Below the pieces are notes generated by a model, which was not told where the DNA came from, did no database searches, and saw nothing but the letters and a program-made list of their open reading frames with translations. A program made the position numbers and the translations under genes. Below are positions 47,081 through 55,108 of a stretch of DNA of 64,000 nucleotides, piece by piece. Numbering within the stretch: position 1 is the stretch's first letter; each line of letters starts with the position of its first letter. This stretch comes from Lyngbya sp. PCC 8106 (lineage in GTDB: Bacteria; Cyanobacteriota; Cyanobacteriia; Cyanobacteriales; Microcoleaceae). The stretch lies in the NCBI RefSeq assembly GCF_000169095.1, contig NZ_AAVU01000036.1, positions 13,257-77,256 on the forward strand, in the 5' to 3' direction.

Positions 47081-48505
47081 TTAGTCTAGCTGATAAACAA
47101 CCCTTAAGACAGCTTGCACAGTTTCATCCTCTAAGTTTAAATTAAGCCGTTCTAGTTCATCCTTAGCCGCGTCTAAGCTCAACGGCATCTTAGAATGATT
47201 TAGCAAAATATCAACTGTAGTTTTAAGATTTTTACGCTTTTTGTAAGTAGTATCATTTTGAGTTGTAGAGTGTCCCATGCTTCTAGCTCGTATCTCTTGA
47301 GGGATGCCATACATTTCACCTAGTTGATTACCTAAGTGCCTGAAAACATATGTTTCTGTGCAAGGAAACCCATTGTTGTTCAAATACCCTGAGTGAGTGT
47401 TGTTAAACCCTGCACAAATACTCTCTGGGTCAGAGTCAGGGCAGGGTTTGTACTCATGTAAGCCAATATCTCGTATTCTTAGCAATTCAAGGAGTTCGTT
47501 TTTAGTTGTAACAGGTTTACAAATACGCTCCCCAGTTTTAATTGATGTACCAAAATAGGTGTAGTGTCCTAATACCAATAACATCGTTTTATTGTTTGGG
47601 TCATTGATAGCGGGTATAGTTACACCGTCTTTTGTGTATGGCTTGTCCAGATTGATAGCCGCAGCTATTTCTGATGGACGTAAAGCGTATAAGATACACA
47701 TACCAGTAGCCCATAGCCAATTTTTTCGAGCTTTAATTGACCGAGAATTTCTCATTTCTTTGTTAAGCATCATTTCTCGCCATTGCAAGAACTCATCCCA
47801 TGAACAAGATTGAGTCTCTTTAAAGATAGTTTGGGTCGGGTAAATTTCTGAAAAACATTCTAGTAATTGCTTTTTGTTTGCTGATTTTTCTGCTATCATT
47901 CTTAATTTGTAATAACATTTTTTGAAGCTACTACAACCTTGGTCGTAAGTGAATATAATTTTTTTCATCTCATCCCAATTAGGGTATTTATCCCAGTCTG
48001 AGATTTTGTTGTAGTAGTGCAGACTTCCTCGTTTCCAAGTTCTTACATCATTAAGGATATCGCGACTTCGTGAACGTTTAGTGTGAATATTGACCCCGCT
48101 AAAATACTCACATTCAAGTTCTTGGATAATCTCACGGTAAGTTTTAAGGTCATTAACTAATTCGTTAGCACCCTCTACCTCTTGTTTGTACCATTCATCA
48201 AACTCTGAGACAGTCTTAAGCTTGTCCAGTGCTTCTTTAATTTTCCACGCTTTATCACGCGCTTGGTAAACTCCTGATTCGTCAAATGGTACACACGCGC
48301 TCTTAGTCCCGCGAGTACCAGTAAAGGGGTTTACCCACTGTAAGCACAAATACTTATTGTCCTTAATTGCAAAACTGAACCCTTTGGGCATCTGACCGCC
48401 TTTTTTGAGTTCGGTACATTTTGCTTTAACAGCTTTAGCAAGTTCTAACTGTCCTTCATATCCCTTGTAAGTGCCGTCACCGCCTAGCTTTGCGTTGTTA
48501 CTCAT
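47081..48505 (-). CDS. Tyrosine recombinase / integrase
   Basis: A 474-residue site-specific recombinase. The catalytic residues are Arg276 (YALRPSEI), Arg389 in TYVFRHLGNQ, His412 (SMGHSTTQND) and nucleophile Tyr421 (TTYKK). The spacings Arg389-His412 and His412-Tyr421 are close to lambda Int. The usual HxxR box is YxxR (Y386), an uncommon but tolerated change. The N-terminal ~230 residues are lysine-rich and helical, as in core-binding/arm-binding domains. The start codon and its ribosome site (GGAATGAG) lie inside the right inverted repeat. Codon use and low similarity to neighbours suggest it is imported. Confidence 0.92.
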   Translation of the reverse strand: MSNNAKLGGDGTYKGYEGQLELAKAVKAKCTELKKGGQMPKGFSFAIKDNKYLCLQWVNPFTGTRGTKSACVPFDESGVYQARDKAWKIKEALDKLKTVSEFDEWYKQEVEGANELVNDLKTYREIIQELECEYFSGVNIHTKRSRSRDILNDVRTWKRGSLHYYNKISDWDKYPNWDEMKKIIFTYDQGCSSFKKCYYKLRMIAEKSANKKQLLECFSEIYPTQTIFKETQSCSWDEFLQWREMMLNKEMRNSRSIKARKNWLWATGMCILYALRPSEIAAAINLDKPYTKDGVTIPAINDPNNKTMLLVLGHYTYFGTSIKTGERICKPVTTKNELLELLRIRDIGLHEYKPCPDSDPESICAGFNNTHSGYLNNNGFPCTETYVFRHLGNQLGEMYGIPQEIRARSMGHSTTQNDTTYKKRKNLKTTVDILLNHSKMPLSLDAAKDELERLNLNLEDETVQAVLRVVYQLD

Positions 48506-48597
48506 TTTTTACTCATTCCTATACTTCAGTTTGGGATTGAGTAAGGGTGAGTCACGTTAGAATAAGGTTTCCGGTTTATAATACTTACCTTAAGTAA
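48502..48597 (-). repeat. Right inverted repeat of recombinase element
   Basis: Inverted copy of 46913-47007 with about seven differences including one inserted base. Its inner end provides the ribosome site and ATG of the recombinase gene, and probably its promoter. Its outer end is 24 bases before the dxs start codon. Confidence 0.9.
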
Positions 48598-48621
48598 TGG
48601 CTAGCGCGGGTATTTAGACGT

Positions 48622-50528
48622 ATGCATTTGAGTGAAATTACTCATCCGAATCAGCTACATGGTTTATCGATTCACGAACTGCAAGAAATTGCCCGACAAA
48701 TTCGTGAAAAACACTTAGAAACAGTCGCAGCAACCGGCGGACATTTAGGCCCTGGCTTGGGAGTCGTAGAACTCACTCTCGCCCTCTACCAAACTCTGGA
48801 CTTAGATCGAGATAAAGTCGTTTGGGATGTTGGCCACCAAGCCTATCCCCACAAAATTATCACAGGTCGCTACAACAACTTCCACACGTTGCGACAAAAA
48901 AACGGCGTTGCAGGCTACCTCAAGCGCTGTGAAAGCAAATTTGATCATTTTGGAGCCGGACACGCCTCCACCAGCATCTCAGCCGCCTTAGGAATGGCGT
49001 TAGCACGGGACGCGCAGGGCGAAGACTTCAAAGTTGCGGCGATCATCGGAGACGGGGCTTTAACCGGAGGTATGGCCATCGAAGCGATCAATCACGCCGG
49101 ACATATGCCTCACACCAAGTTTATGGTGATCCTCAACGATAACGAGATGTCGATCTCACCCAACGTTGGCGCTATTCCTCGTTATCTCAACAAAATGCGC
49201 CTCAGTCCCCCTGTTCAGTTCCTCAAAGACAACCTGCGAGAACAGTTTAAACAGATTCCCTTTGTCGGCGAAACCTTTACCCCCGAAATGGAACGTCTCA
49301 AAGAAGGGATGAAACGTTTAGCCGTTCCCAAAGTCGGCGCGGTGATCGAAGAACTGGGCTTTACCTACCTTGGCCCGGTTGATGGTCATAACTTAGAGGA
49401 GTTGATCGAAACCTTCAAACAAGCCCACAGCATCATTGGCCCGGTGATGGTTCATGTCTCCACCACCAAAGGAAAAGGCTATGCGATCGCTGAAAAAGAT
49501 CAAGTCGGCTATCACGCCCAGTCTCCCTTTAACCTCGCTTCTGGAAAAGCGGTTCCCTCAAACAAGCCCAAACCTCCGAGTTACTCCAAAGTGTTCGCCC
49601 ACACCTTGGTTAAACTTGCAGAAAATAATCCTAAAATATTAGGAATTACCGCAGCAATGGCAACGGGAACCGGTTTGGATAAACTCCAAGCCAAACTCCC
49701 CAAACAATACATTGATGTTGGCATTGCAGAACAACACGCTGTTACCTTAGCAGCCGGTTTAGCCTGTGAAGGAATGCGTCCGGTTACGGTTATTTATTCG
49801 ACCTTTTTACAACGGGCATACGATCAAATTATTCACGATGTTTGTATCCAAAAACTGCCTGTTTTCTTCTGTTTAGATCGGGCGGGAATTGTGGGCGCAG
49901 ACGGCCCGACTCACCAAGGAATGTATGATATTGCCTATCTACGGTGCTTACCTAATATGGTGATGATGGCACCCAAAGATGAGGCAGAATTGCAACAAAT
50001 GGTTGTCACCGGAATTAACCATACTGAAGGGCCGATCTCCATGCGTTATCCGCGTGGTTCGGGTTATGGTGTGCCGTTAATGGAAGAGGGTTGGGAACCG
50101 TTACCTATTGGTAAAGGAGAAATTCTTCGCAGTGGTGATGATTTGTTGCTGTTGGGATATGGTTCAATGGTTTATTCGGCAATGCAAGTTGCAGAAATCT
50201 TGAGCGAACATGGCATAGAATCAACGGTTATTATGCCCGGTTTGTTAAACCTTTAGATACTGAGTTAATTCTACCTTTAGCCCAACGAATTGGCAAAGTC
50301 GCGACTTTAGAAGAAGGCTGTGTGATTGGTGGTTTTGGTTCGGCTGTAGCTGAGGCGTTAATGGATAATAATATTTTGGTTCCGTTGAAGCGGTTCGGAG
50401 TTCCTGATCAGTTAGTTGATCATGCGACTCCCGATCAGTCTAAAGCGGATTTGGGTTTAACCAGTTCTCAAATTTCTGAACAAATTCGAGAATTATTTTT
50501 CAGTAAACAACCTTCTCCTGTGAGTTAG
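48622..50528 (+). CDS. dxs: 1-deoxy-D-xylulose-5-phosphate synthase, frameshifted in this sequence
   Basis: Dxs makes DXP from pyruvate and glyceraldehyde 3-phosphate with thiamine diphosphate, the first step of the MEP isoprenoid pathway that feeds carotenoids and chlorophyll. The N-terminal ~540 residues are standard (ATGGHLGPGLGVVELTLALY; GDGALTGGMAIEAINHAG with the metal-binding GDG; catalytic Glu in GIAEQHAVTLAAGL). The frame then ends early at 50254-50256. If one A is restored at 50233, the frame reads NARFVKPLDTELILPLAQRI and joins IGGFGSAVAEALMDNN to a stop at 50526, the normal C terminus and length. This is one missing base: a sequencing error or a real lesion. The recombinase element displaces its promoter. 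Confidence 0.93.
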
Positions 50529-50540
50529 GTAAACTGATAG

Positions 50541-50579
50541 AAACCCGGTAATTGATTCAAAACTGGGTTTCTTTTTTTG
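50541..50579 (+). terminator. dxs terminator
   Basis: GAAACCCGGT pairs with ACTGGGTTTC (10 pairs, one G-T) across a 12-base loop, followed by seven Ts, 12 bases after the dxs stop. Its intactness shows that the 3' end of the locus is otherwise normal. Confidence 0.85.
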
Positions 50580-50668
50580 ATCAGGGCATAAGCCTTGCGC
50601 CTCGACCAAGAGTTACTAAAGATAACATCTAAAATAGAGGGTTGTTAATTGTTTATCGGGTTAATATT

Positions 50669-51412
50669 ATGACCATTGCTGAAGATTTGCTTCGTCCCTC
50701 ACCAGAGTTTGAAGAAATTGAGTATCCCCCTGGTGATTTAGAAAGTCAGGAGCTACCCTTGGAAAGTGAACTGCATTTGCGTCAAATATTACTGCTGATT
50801 CAAACGCTAGAATATCTTTGGAGAGATCGTCAGGATTTCTACGCTTTTGGAAATCTGACTATTTTTTACAGCCCGAATCAGAAAAAATCTGAATATTTTA
50901 GAGGGCCTGATTTTTTTGTGGTACTCGATACCGAACGCAAACCCCGGAAAAGTTGGGTTGTTTGGGAAGAAGGGGGAAAATATCCTCACGTTATTATTGA
51001 ACTCTTATCTAATTCAACGGCTAAAGTTGATCGGAGCGAAAAAAAACAAATTTATCAAGAGATTTTCCGCACACCCGACTATTTTTGGTTTGATCCGAAC
51101 ACATTAGAATTTCAAGGATTTGAGTTACTCCGAGGACAATATCAAGAGATTCAACCCAACGAAAACCGATGGCTTTGGAGTGAACAATTACAACTCTTTC
51201 TCGGGGTTTATGAACAAAAATTGAGATTTTTTACTCCCGAAGGTGAATTAGTTCCCACCCCCGAAGAATCAGCCGAAATGGAAAAGCAACAACGGGAAGC
51301 AAGCGAACAACAACTCGAAATAGAACGTCAACAAAAGCATACCGAACAACAACGCAATCAAAGATTAGCGGCTAGATTACGAGAGTTAGGTGTTGATCCT
51401 GATACCGTGTGA
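50669..51412 (+). CDS. Uma2 family (DUF820) nuclease-fold protein
   Basis: A 247-residue protein of the Uma2/DUF820 family, a PD-(D/E)XK-like fold expanded in cyanobacteria. The core is SEYFRGPDFFVVLDTERKPR (Asp of the site) and PHVIIELLSNSTAKVDRSEK (ExK-like pair); the tail is a Glu/Gln-rich coiled coil ending RLAARLRELGVDPDTV, typical of the family. The ATG at 50669 is preferred over an upstream TTG. Nuclease activity is predicted by fold; biological roles are mostly unknown. Confidence 0.88.
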   Translation: MTIAEDLLRPSPEFEEIEYPPGDLESQELPLESELHLRQILLLIQTLEYLWRDRQDFYAFGNLTIFYSPNQKKSEYFRGPDFFVVLDTERKPRKSWVVWEEGGKYPHVIIELLSNSTAKVDRSEKKQIYQEIFRTPDYFWFDPNTLEFQGFELLRGQYQEIQPNENRWLWSEQLQLFLGVYEQKLRFFTPEGELVPTPEESAEMEKQQREASEQQLEIERQQKHTEQQRNQRLAARLRELGVDPDTV

Positions 51413-51643
51413 ATACCGTGTGAATGATGTAACCTTGGGGTAAAATATCAGAAAATTGATCAAAATACAAGCCTCACTCTTGATCACAACATCCAGTCAA
51501 ACTTCAACAATTCAAAGCGATCGCCATCCCCAAAACAATAAAAGCAGAGAAAAGGTTCAATGTCTAGTCTGAACCCTATTTCCTACTCTGAGACTGAGCA
51601 TAGATCGAGCAAAAATTTAGAGGCTCAATACAGGCTCAAACAT

Positions 51644-51913
51644 TTAGTCTACCCGTTCCAATTGCCAAAGGATTTGATTTCCCTCACGGCGAACTCTAGA
51701 GACTTCCCAATTCCGCCAAGCCCAGTTATCACCGCGACTGGTGACAGCACTAGCATTGACATCCATCAGATCAGCCAATTCAGAACTACTGATCAAGTAA
51801 CCCTTGCTGGCAATTTCATCAGCAATATGCAAGGTTTCTATCAAATTACGAAGTTGGTTAACCCTAACCTCACGGGGTAACACTTCTTGTGCATCATTCG
51901 TTATGTCGTTCAT
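51644..51913 (-). CDS. Small helix-turn-helix-like protein
   Basis: An 89-residue protein from the ATG at 51913 (a GTG at 51946 would add 11 residues). The middle reads LISSSELADLMDVNASAVTS, a plausible helix-turn-helix, followed by the basic, Trp-rich RGDNWAWRNWEVSRVRREG. It looks like a conserved cyanobacterial DNA-binding-like protein of unknown role. It sits alone, divergent from the cobalamin riboswitch and cbiX. Confidence 0.6.
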   Translation of the reverse strand: MNDITNDAQEVLPREVRVNQLRNLIETLHIADEIASKGYLISSSELADLMDVNASAVTSRGDNWAWRNWEVSRVRREGNQILWQLERVD

Positions 51914-52221
51914 AGCAAAATCAGAAACAGCAAGATTAGAGTTCACGTTATTACACAGGATTTTATCGTTATGTTAGCAATCCTGCCAGCTTTGTGGGAA
52001 ACATTTAGGAAAATTGATTTGAAACCGCTTGGAAACCAAATTAACAAAATGGACAATCGATCCCGATCAGTTCCATTAACAGACAAGGGGACAAATTTTG
52101 AATTGTGATCGCAACAGATCCGATTAAATTTGTCCATTGATTGAGTCAATTATGTTGATTCGTGACATCTATAGCAAAATGAACTCAACTTGTTATGCTA
52201 TAAAGTTATTACTCGTTAAAC

Positions 52222-52319
52222 AGTAACCTGTTGGGAAACTCCGGTGAAACTCCGGGGCTGTGCGGCAACTGTAAGTCATTCACGAGCAAATTGACAAGCC
52301 AGAAGGCCAACTGGTTACG
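52222..52319 (+). ncRNA. Cobalamin (B12) riboswitch aptamer
   Basis: The core matches adenosylcobalamin riboswitches: CCGGTGAAACTCCGG, then GCTGTGCGGCAACTGTAA, and AAGCCAGAAGGCC resembling the B12 box, with the P1 stem formed by GTAACC (52223-52228) and GGTTAC (52313-52318). It lies 40 bases before cbiX, a cobalamin-pathway gene. B12 binding would switch off cbiX expression. Confidence 0.92.
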
Positions 52320-52331
52320 CACCACTCTATA

Positions 52332-52354
52332 TCCTGCCTAGCACAGGAAAGGGG
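52332..52354 (+). promoter_or_regulatory. Riboswitch expression platform over the cbiX ribosome site
   Basis: TCCTG pairs with CAGGA, whose 3' arm overlaps the start of AGGAAAGGGG, the strong ribosome site 5-6 bases before the cbiX ATG. No U-run follows, so control is likely translational. How the hairpin is coupled to the aptamer is inferred. Confidence 0.6.
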
Positions 52355-52359
52355 CTTAA

Positions 52360-53346
52360 ATGCTTATTAATCAAACCAAAAACTTCAACCTCAGCCTTCC
52401 TCCTCTACCGTTGCAACGTCCTTTGTTGCTGATCGGACATGGAACTCGCGATACAGAAGGCCGCCAAACGTTCCTTGATTTTGCCGAAGCCTATCAAGCT
52501 CTTGACCATTCTCGCCCCGTTGTTCCCTGTTTTCTAGAACTAACCGGCCCAACCATTCAAGAAGGCATTGAACGCTGTATAAAGCAAGGCTACACCGATC
52601 TCTCTGCATTACCGTTGCTATTGTTTGCAGCCCGCCACAACAAATTTGATATTACGAACGAACTTGATCGATCCCGAGAAATCTATCCTCAACTTAAGTT
52701 TCATTACGGGCGTCATTTCGGGATCAGCCCCCTGATTTTTGAGTTGTGGAAAACTCGTTTAGCAGAACTTGATCGCCCTGATATTCCTCGTTCTGAAACC
52801 GTTATACTTTTTGTCGGACGAGGTTCTTCAGATCCAGATGCCAATAGCGATGTCTACAAACTCGCTCGCATGGTGTGGGAAGGAAGCGGTTATCAGACAG
52901 TCGAAACCTGTTTTATTGGCATTACTCATCCCCGTCTAGAAGAAGGCTTCCGTCGCGCCCGTTTATATCAGCCCAAACGGATTATTGTCTTACCTTATTT
53001 CTTGTTTACTGGCGTGTTAGTCAAGAAAATTTTCGACATCACCGCCCAACAGCAAGAACAATATCCTGAGATTAACATGACCTGTTTGCCGGAAATGGGC
53101 ATTCAACCCGAACTGTTGCAACTATTACGCGATCGCGAAATTGAAACCCAACTCGGTCAAGTTCAGATGAACTGTGAAGCTTGTAAGTTCCGGTTAGCAG
53201 CCGTTTCTGGTGACTCACACGCTCATGATCATCACGCTCACGCTCACGCTCACCATGATCATGATCATCACGATCACTCCCATGAGGCGGTTGACCCCTA
53301 TGCTGATCCGCAGCAATACCATCAACGAATTTGGCAAGCCCCATAA
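52360..53346 (+). CDS. cbiX: Sirohydrochlorin cobaltochelatase CbiX with His-rich tail
   Basis: A 328-residue class II chelatase that inserts cobalt (or possibly iron/nickel) into sirohydrochlorin. It has two CbiX repeats: the first with LLIGHGTRDTEG and FAARHNKFDI (metal-binding His pair), the second with FVGRGSSDPDANSDV and ending PKRIIVLPYFLFTGVLVKKI. A CEAC motif (QMNCEACKFRL) could bind metal or a cluster. The tail (residues ~287-309) has 13 His in 23 residues mixed with Asp, a metal-storage type segment. The cobalamin riboswitch just upstream supports the cobalt/B12 assignment. No other cob gene adjoins it. Confidence 0.94.
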   Translation: MLINQTKNFNLSLPPLPLQRPLLLIGHGTRDTEGRQTFLDFAEAYQALDHSRPVVPCFLELTGPTIQEGIERCIKQGYTDLSALPLLLFAARHNKFDITNELDRSREIYPQLKFHYGRHFGISPLIFELWKTRLAELDRPDIPRSETVILFVGRGSSDPDANSDVYKLARMVWEGSGYQTVETCFIGITHPRLEEGFRRARLYQPKRIIVLPYFLFTGVLVKKIFDITAQQQEQYPEINMTCLPEMGIQPELLQLLRDREIETQLGQVQMNCEACKFRLAAVSGDSHAHDHHAHAHAHHDHDHHDHSHEAVDPYADPQQYHQRIWQAP

Positions 53347-53400
53347 CCCCCGAAAACTCGTTCTCAGCGAAAATTAATCTCAGTAAGATTCAATAGATAA

Positions 53401-54048
53401 TTAGTTTGGATCTATTGCCCCCTCATGCTCCGCGAATTCAGCTTTAGAGGGGGTTTTGTTTATCTTCTGGACTCGAAAATAAAAACGAAAATAAAAACGA
53501 AAATAACCCCATCCATACAACCCATTCACCAATACCATTAAACCTTTTCCAATCCCTGAATCAACCCACGGAAACATCCAAACCGTTGCGATCAACACAG
53601 CGACCAATTCCACAAACGCCACCACTCGACCATGATGTTTAATATCCCAGTAAGAAAGGGGGCTAATAAAACGATAATGACTCACCGGAAAAAAATGTCG
53701 ATGAGCATCATCATGGTGAACAGGTAAATCAAACAAAGAATGCAAAATCAAACTTAAGCACAGCAGTTGTAGACTTTCCCAGTTATAAAAATAACCTATT
53801 CCCCATCCAAACATCGCCAGAGGAATAGAATGAAAAGTCGCCACTAGATTTTGGATAATCGGTTGATAATAAGCCTCTGACCAAATCTTTTGTTCCGGAA
53901 GTTTAGTCATAAACTTAGCCCAACCATAAAATAAAAAAATCGGAATATCCGGTAAAATTCCACCAAAAACTACAATTAAAGACGCTTCAGAATTACTCGC
54001 TTGACTCAAAAGAGCCAGATTTAAAATTGCATGACTCGGTGTATTCAT
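53401..54048 (-). CDS. YdjM/DUF457-like membrane protein
   Basis: A 215-residue membrane protein of the metal-dependent hydrolase type (DUF457/YdjM-like). The conserved elements are MNTPSHAILNLALL, GGILPDIPIFLFY and the His-rich LHSLFDLPVHHDDAHRHFFP, which could bind metal. There are about four hydrophobic segments. The C-terminal tail FRFYFRFYFRV is encoded by a 12-base tandem repeat at 53474-53506, likely a recent expansion. Function is uncertain; relatives are linked to membrane phospholipid or LexA-controlled responses. Confidence 0.75.
   Translation of the reverse strand: MNTPSHAILNLALLSQASNSEASLIVVFGGILPDIPIFLFYGWAKFMTKLPEQKIWSEAYYQPIIQNLVATFHSIPLAMFGWGIGYFYNWESLQLLCLSLILHSLFDLPVHHDDAHRHFFPVSHYRFISPLSYWDIKHHGRVVAFVELVAVLIATVWMFPWVDSGIGKGLMVLVNGLYGWGYFRFYFRFYFRVQKINKTPSKAEFAEHEGAIDPN
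53474..53506. repeat. 12-base tandem repeat inside coding sequence
   Basis: CGAAAATAAAAA occurs twice and is followed by CGAAAATAA. On the minus strand it encodes alternating Phe-Arg-Phe-Tyr units near the C terminus of the DUF457-like protein; the unit is a multiple of three, so length changes keep the frame. Confidence 0.85.
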
Positions 54049-54084
54049 CCTTAATCGTAACTGTTCGGGATGCTATCGATCTTA

Positions 54085-55080
54085 TCATTTCTTGTGATAT
54101 CTAGCTTTCCATTCTTCTAAAGCTAAATCAACTAAAATCTCTATTGAATTAGATTTAACTGATTTTTCAGTCATTTTTTCATACCATTTTAAGTAGTACA
54201 TAATATCAAGATCATCACATTTTCCGCCTGATGAATAACGACTGGGAATTCTTACTTTTAATGCCGTTTTCCAATCTTCTGTCAGGATGTTTAGTTTGAC
54301 ATTTTTTCCTCCGGAATAGGGAAGATATAGAAACATCTCTAGATTTCTATTTGGATTGGATTGGTAAAATCCACCACAGAGTAAATGAGTGGGCTTACAA
54401 AGTTTACCATCTTTTTTTATTTTACCATAAGTTAGGGTGACATTTGTATTCTTTTCCCCCATTAAATCATCAAAACTCAGAATTTTTTCTCGCAGTGTGA
54501 TAATAAAATTTTTAATTTCTGTTGGTTGAGACTCAAGCATTCGATTGAGTGATTTTGGAATTTTGGGGATGATCCTAGAAATCACTTGCATTTGGGATTG
54601 AGATCTTTGTTCGTCAGCGATATCAATCAGTTGGAAAGAAGTGATTAACTCTCGCTCAAAATTTTTTAAGTTAAAATAGAGATCATTATTATTTTGGGTA
54701 ATCTCAAACTTTAAAAAATCTATATTAAGTCGATTATATTTTCGATCAATTAAATTATGTCGATGAAAATTGGGGGATATTGCTAAAAGTTGAATAGATT
54801 GTGTATAGTCAATATCGGCTTGAAAAGGTTGATCAGACAAAATGCGATCATAGTAACGAGTTAATTGTTGTACAAGATATCGATATTCACTATTTTTTAG
54901 CTCTATAATGACTAATGTTTTATTTTCTGTAATCGCTAAAATATCACAAAATTCTCCTCGAATTGAGAATTGTCGTTGAAAAGGTTGCAAATTGAGTAAA
55001 TTCTTTAAATTATCCCAGATAAACGTTTCTAAGTCGGCTTCACTGTTAAATTTCCAGATATCGTTATTTTTCGATAGCAT
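54085..55080 (-). CDS. NucS-like nuclease-fold protein, copy A
   Basis: A 331-residue protein. Residues 1-120 look like a NucS/DUF91-type PD-(D/E)XK domain: Asp46 (GEFCDILAI), Glu60 and Lys62 (VIIELKNSEYRY), then QQLTRYYDRI. The C-terminal third (ILSFDDLMGEKNTNVTLTYG ... LEMFLYLPYSG) resembles DUF5655, a module often attached to such nucleases. It is the neighbour and clear paralogue of the next upstream gene; catalytic residues occur at identical positions in both. Separation is 28 bases, so they are one transcription unit. Target unknown. Confidence 0.75.
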   Translation of the reverse strand: MLSKNNDIWKFNSEADLETFIWDNLKNLLNLQPFQRQFSIRGEFCDILAITENKTLVIIELKNSEYRYLVQQLTRYYDRILSDQPFQADIDYTQSIQLLAISPNFHRHNLIDRKYNRLNIDFLKFEITQNNNDLYFNLKNFERELITSFQLIDIADEQRSQSQMQVISRIIPKIPKSLNRMLESQPTEIKNFIITLREKILSFDDLMGEKNTNVTLTYGKIKKDGKLCKPTHLLCGGFYQSNPNRNLEMFLYLPYSGGKNVKLNILTEDWKTALKVRIPSRYSSGGKCDDLDIMYYLKWYEKMTEKSVKSNSIEILVDLALEEWKARYHKK

Positions 55081-55108
55081 TATTTTTCCACTATCTCTAA
55101 ATTACACC

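Larger units (their letters stand above)
46913..48597 (-). mobile_element. Single-gene tyrosine-recombinase element bounded by inverted repeats
   Basis: A 1.7-kb unit made of a left inverted repeat, a terminator hairpin, one tyrosine recombinase gene and a right inverted repeat. There is no transposase, excisionase, cargo or tRNA target. The outer ends touch the dxs leader on the right (24 bases before its ATG) and an empty spacer on the left. The repeats are about 95 bases with roughly seven differences. The arrangement fits either a minimal transposable unit or an invertible segment. I do not recognise it as a named family. Confidence 0.75.

Noticed and set aside
51560..51880. Plus-strand 106-codon frame opposite the small helix-turn-helix-like gene
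   Set aside because: Its composition is that of an antisense shadow, and the minus-strand frame has the more convincing protein sequence.
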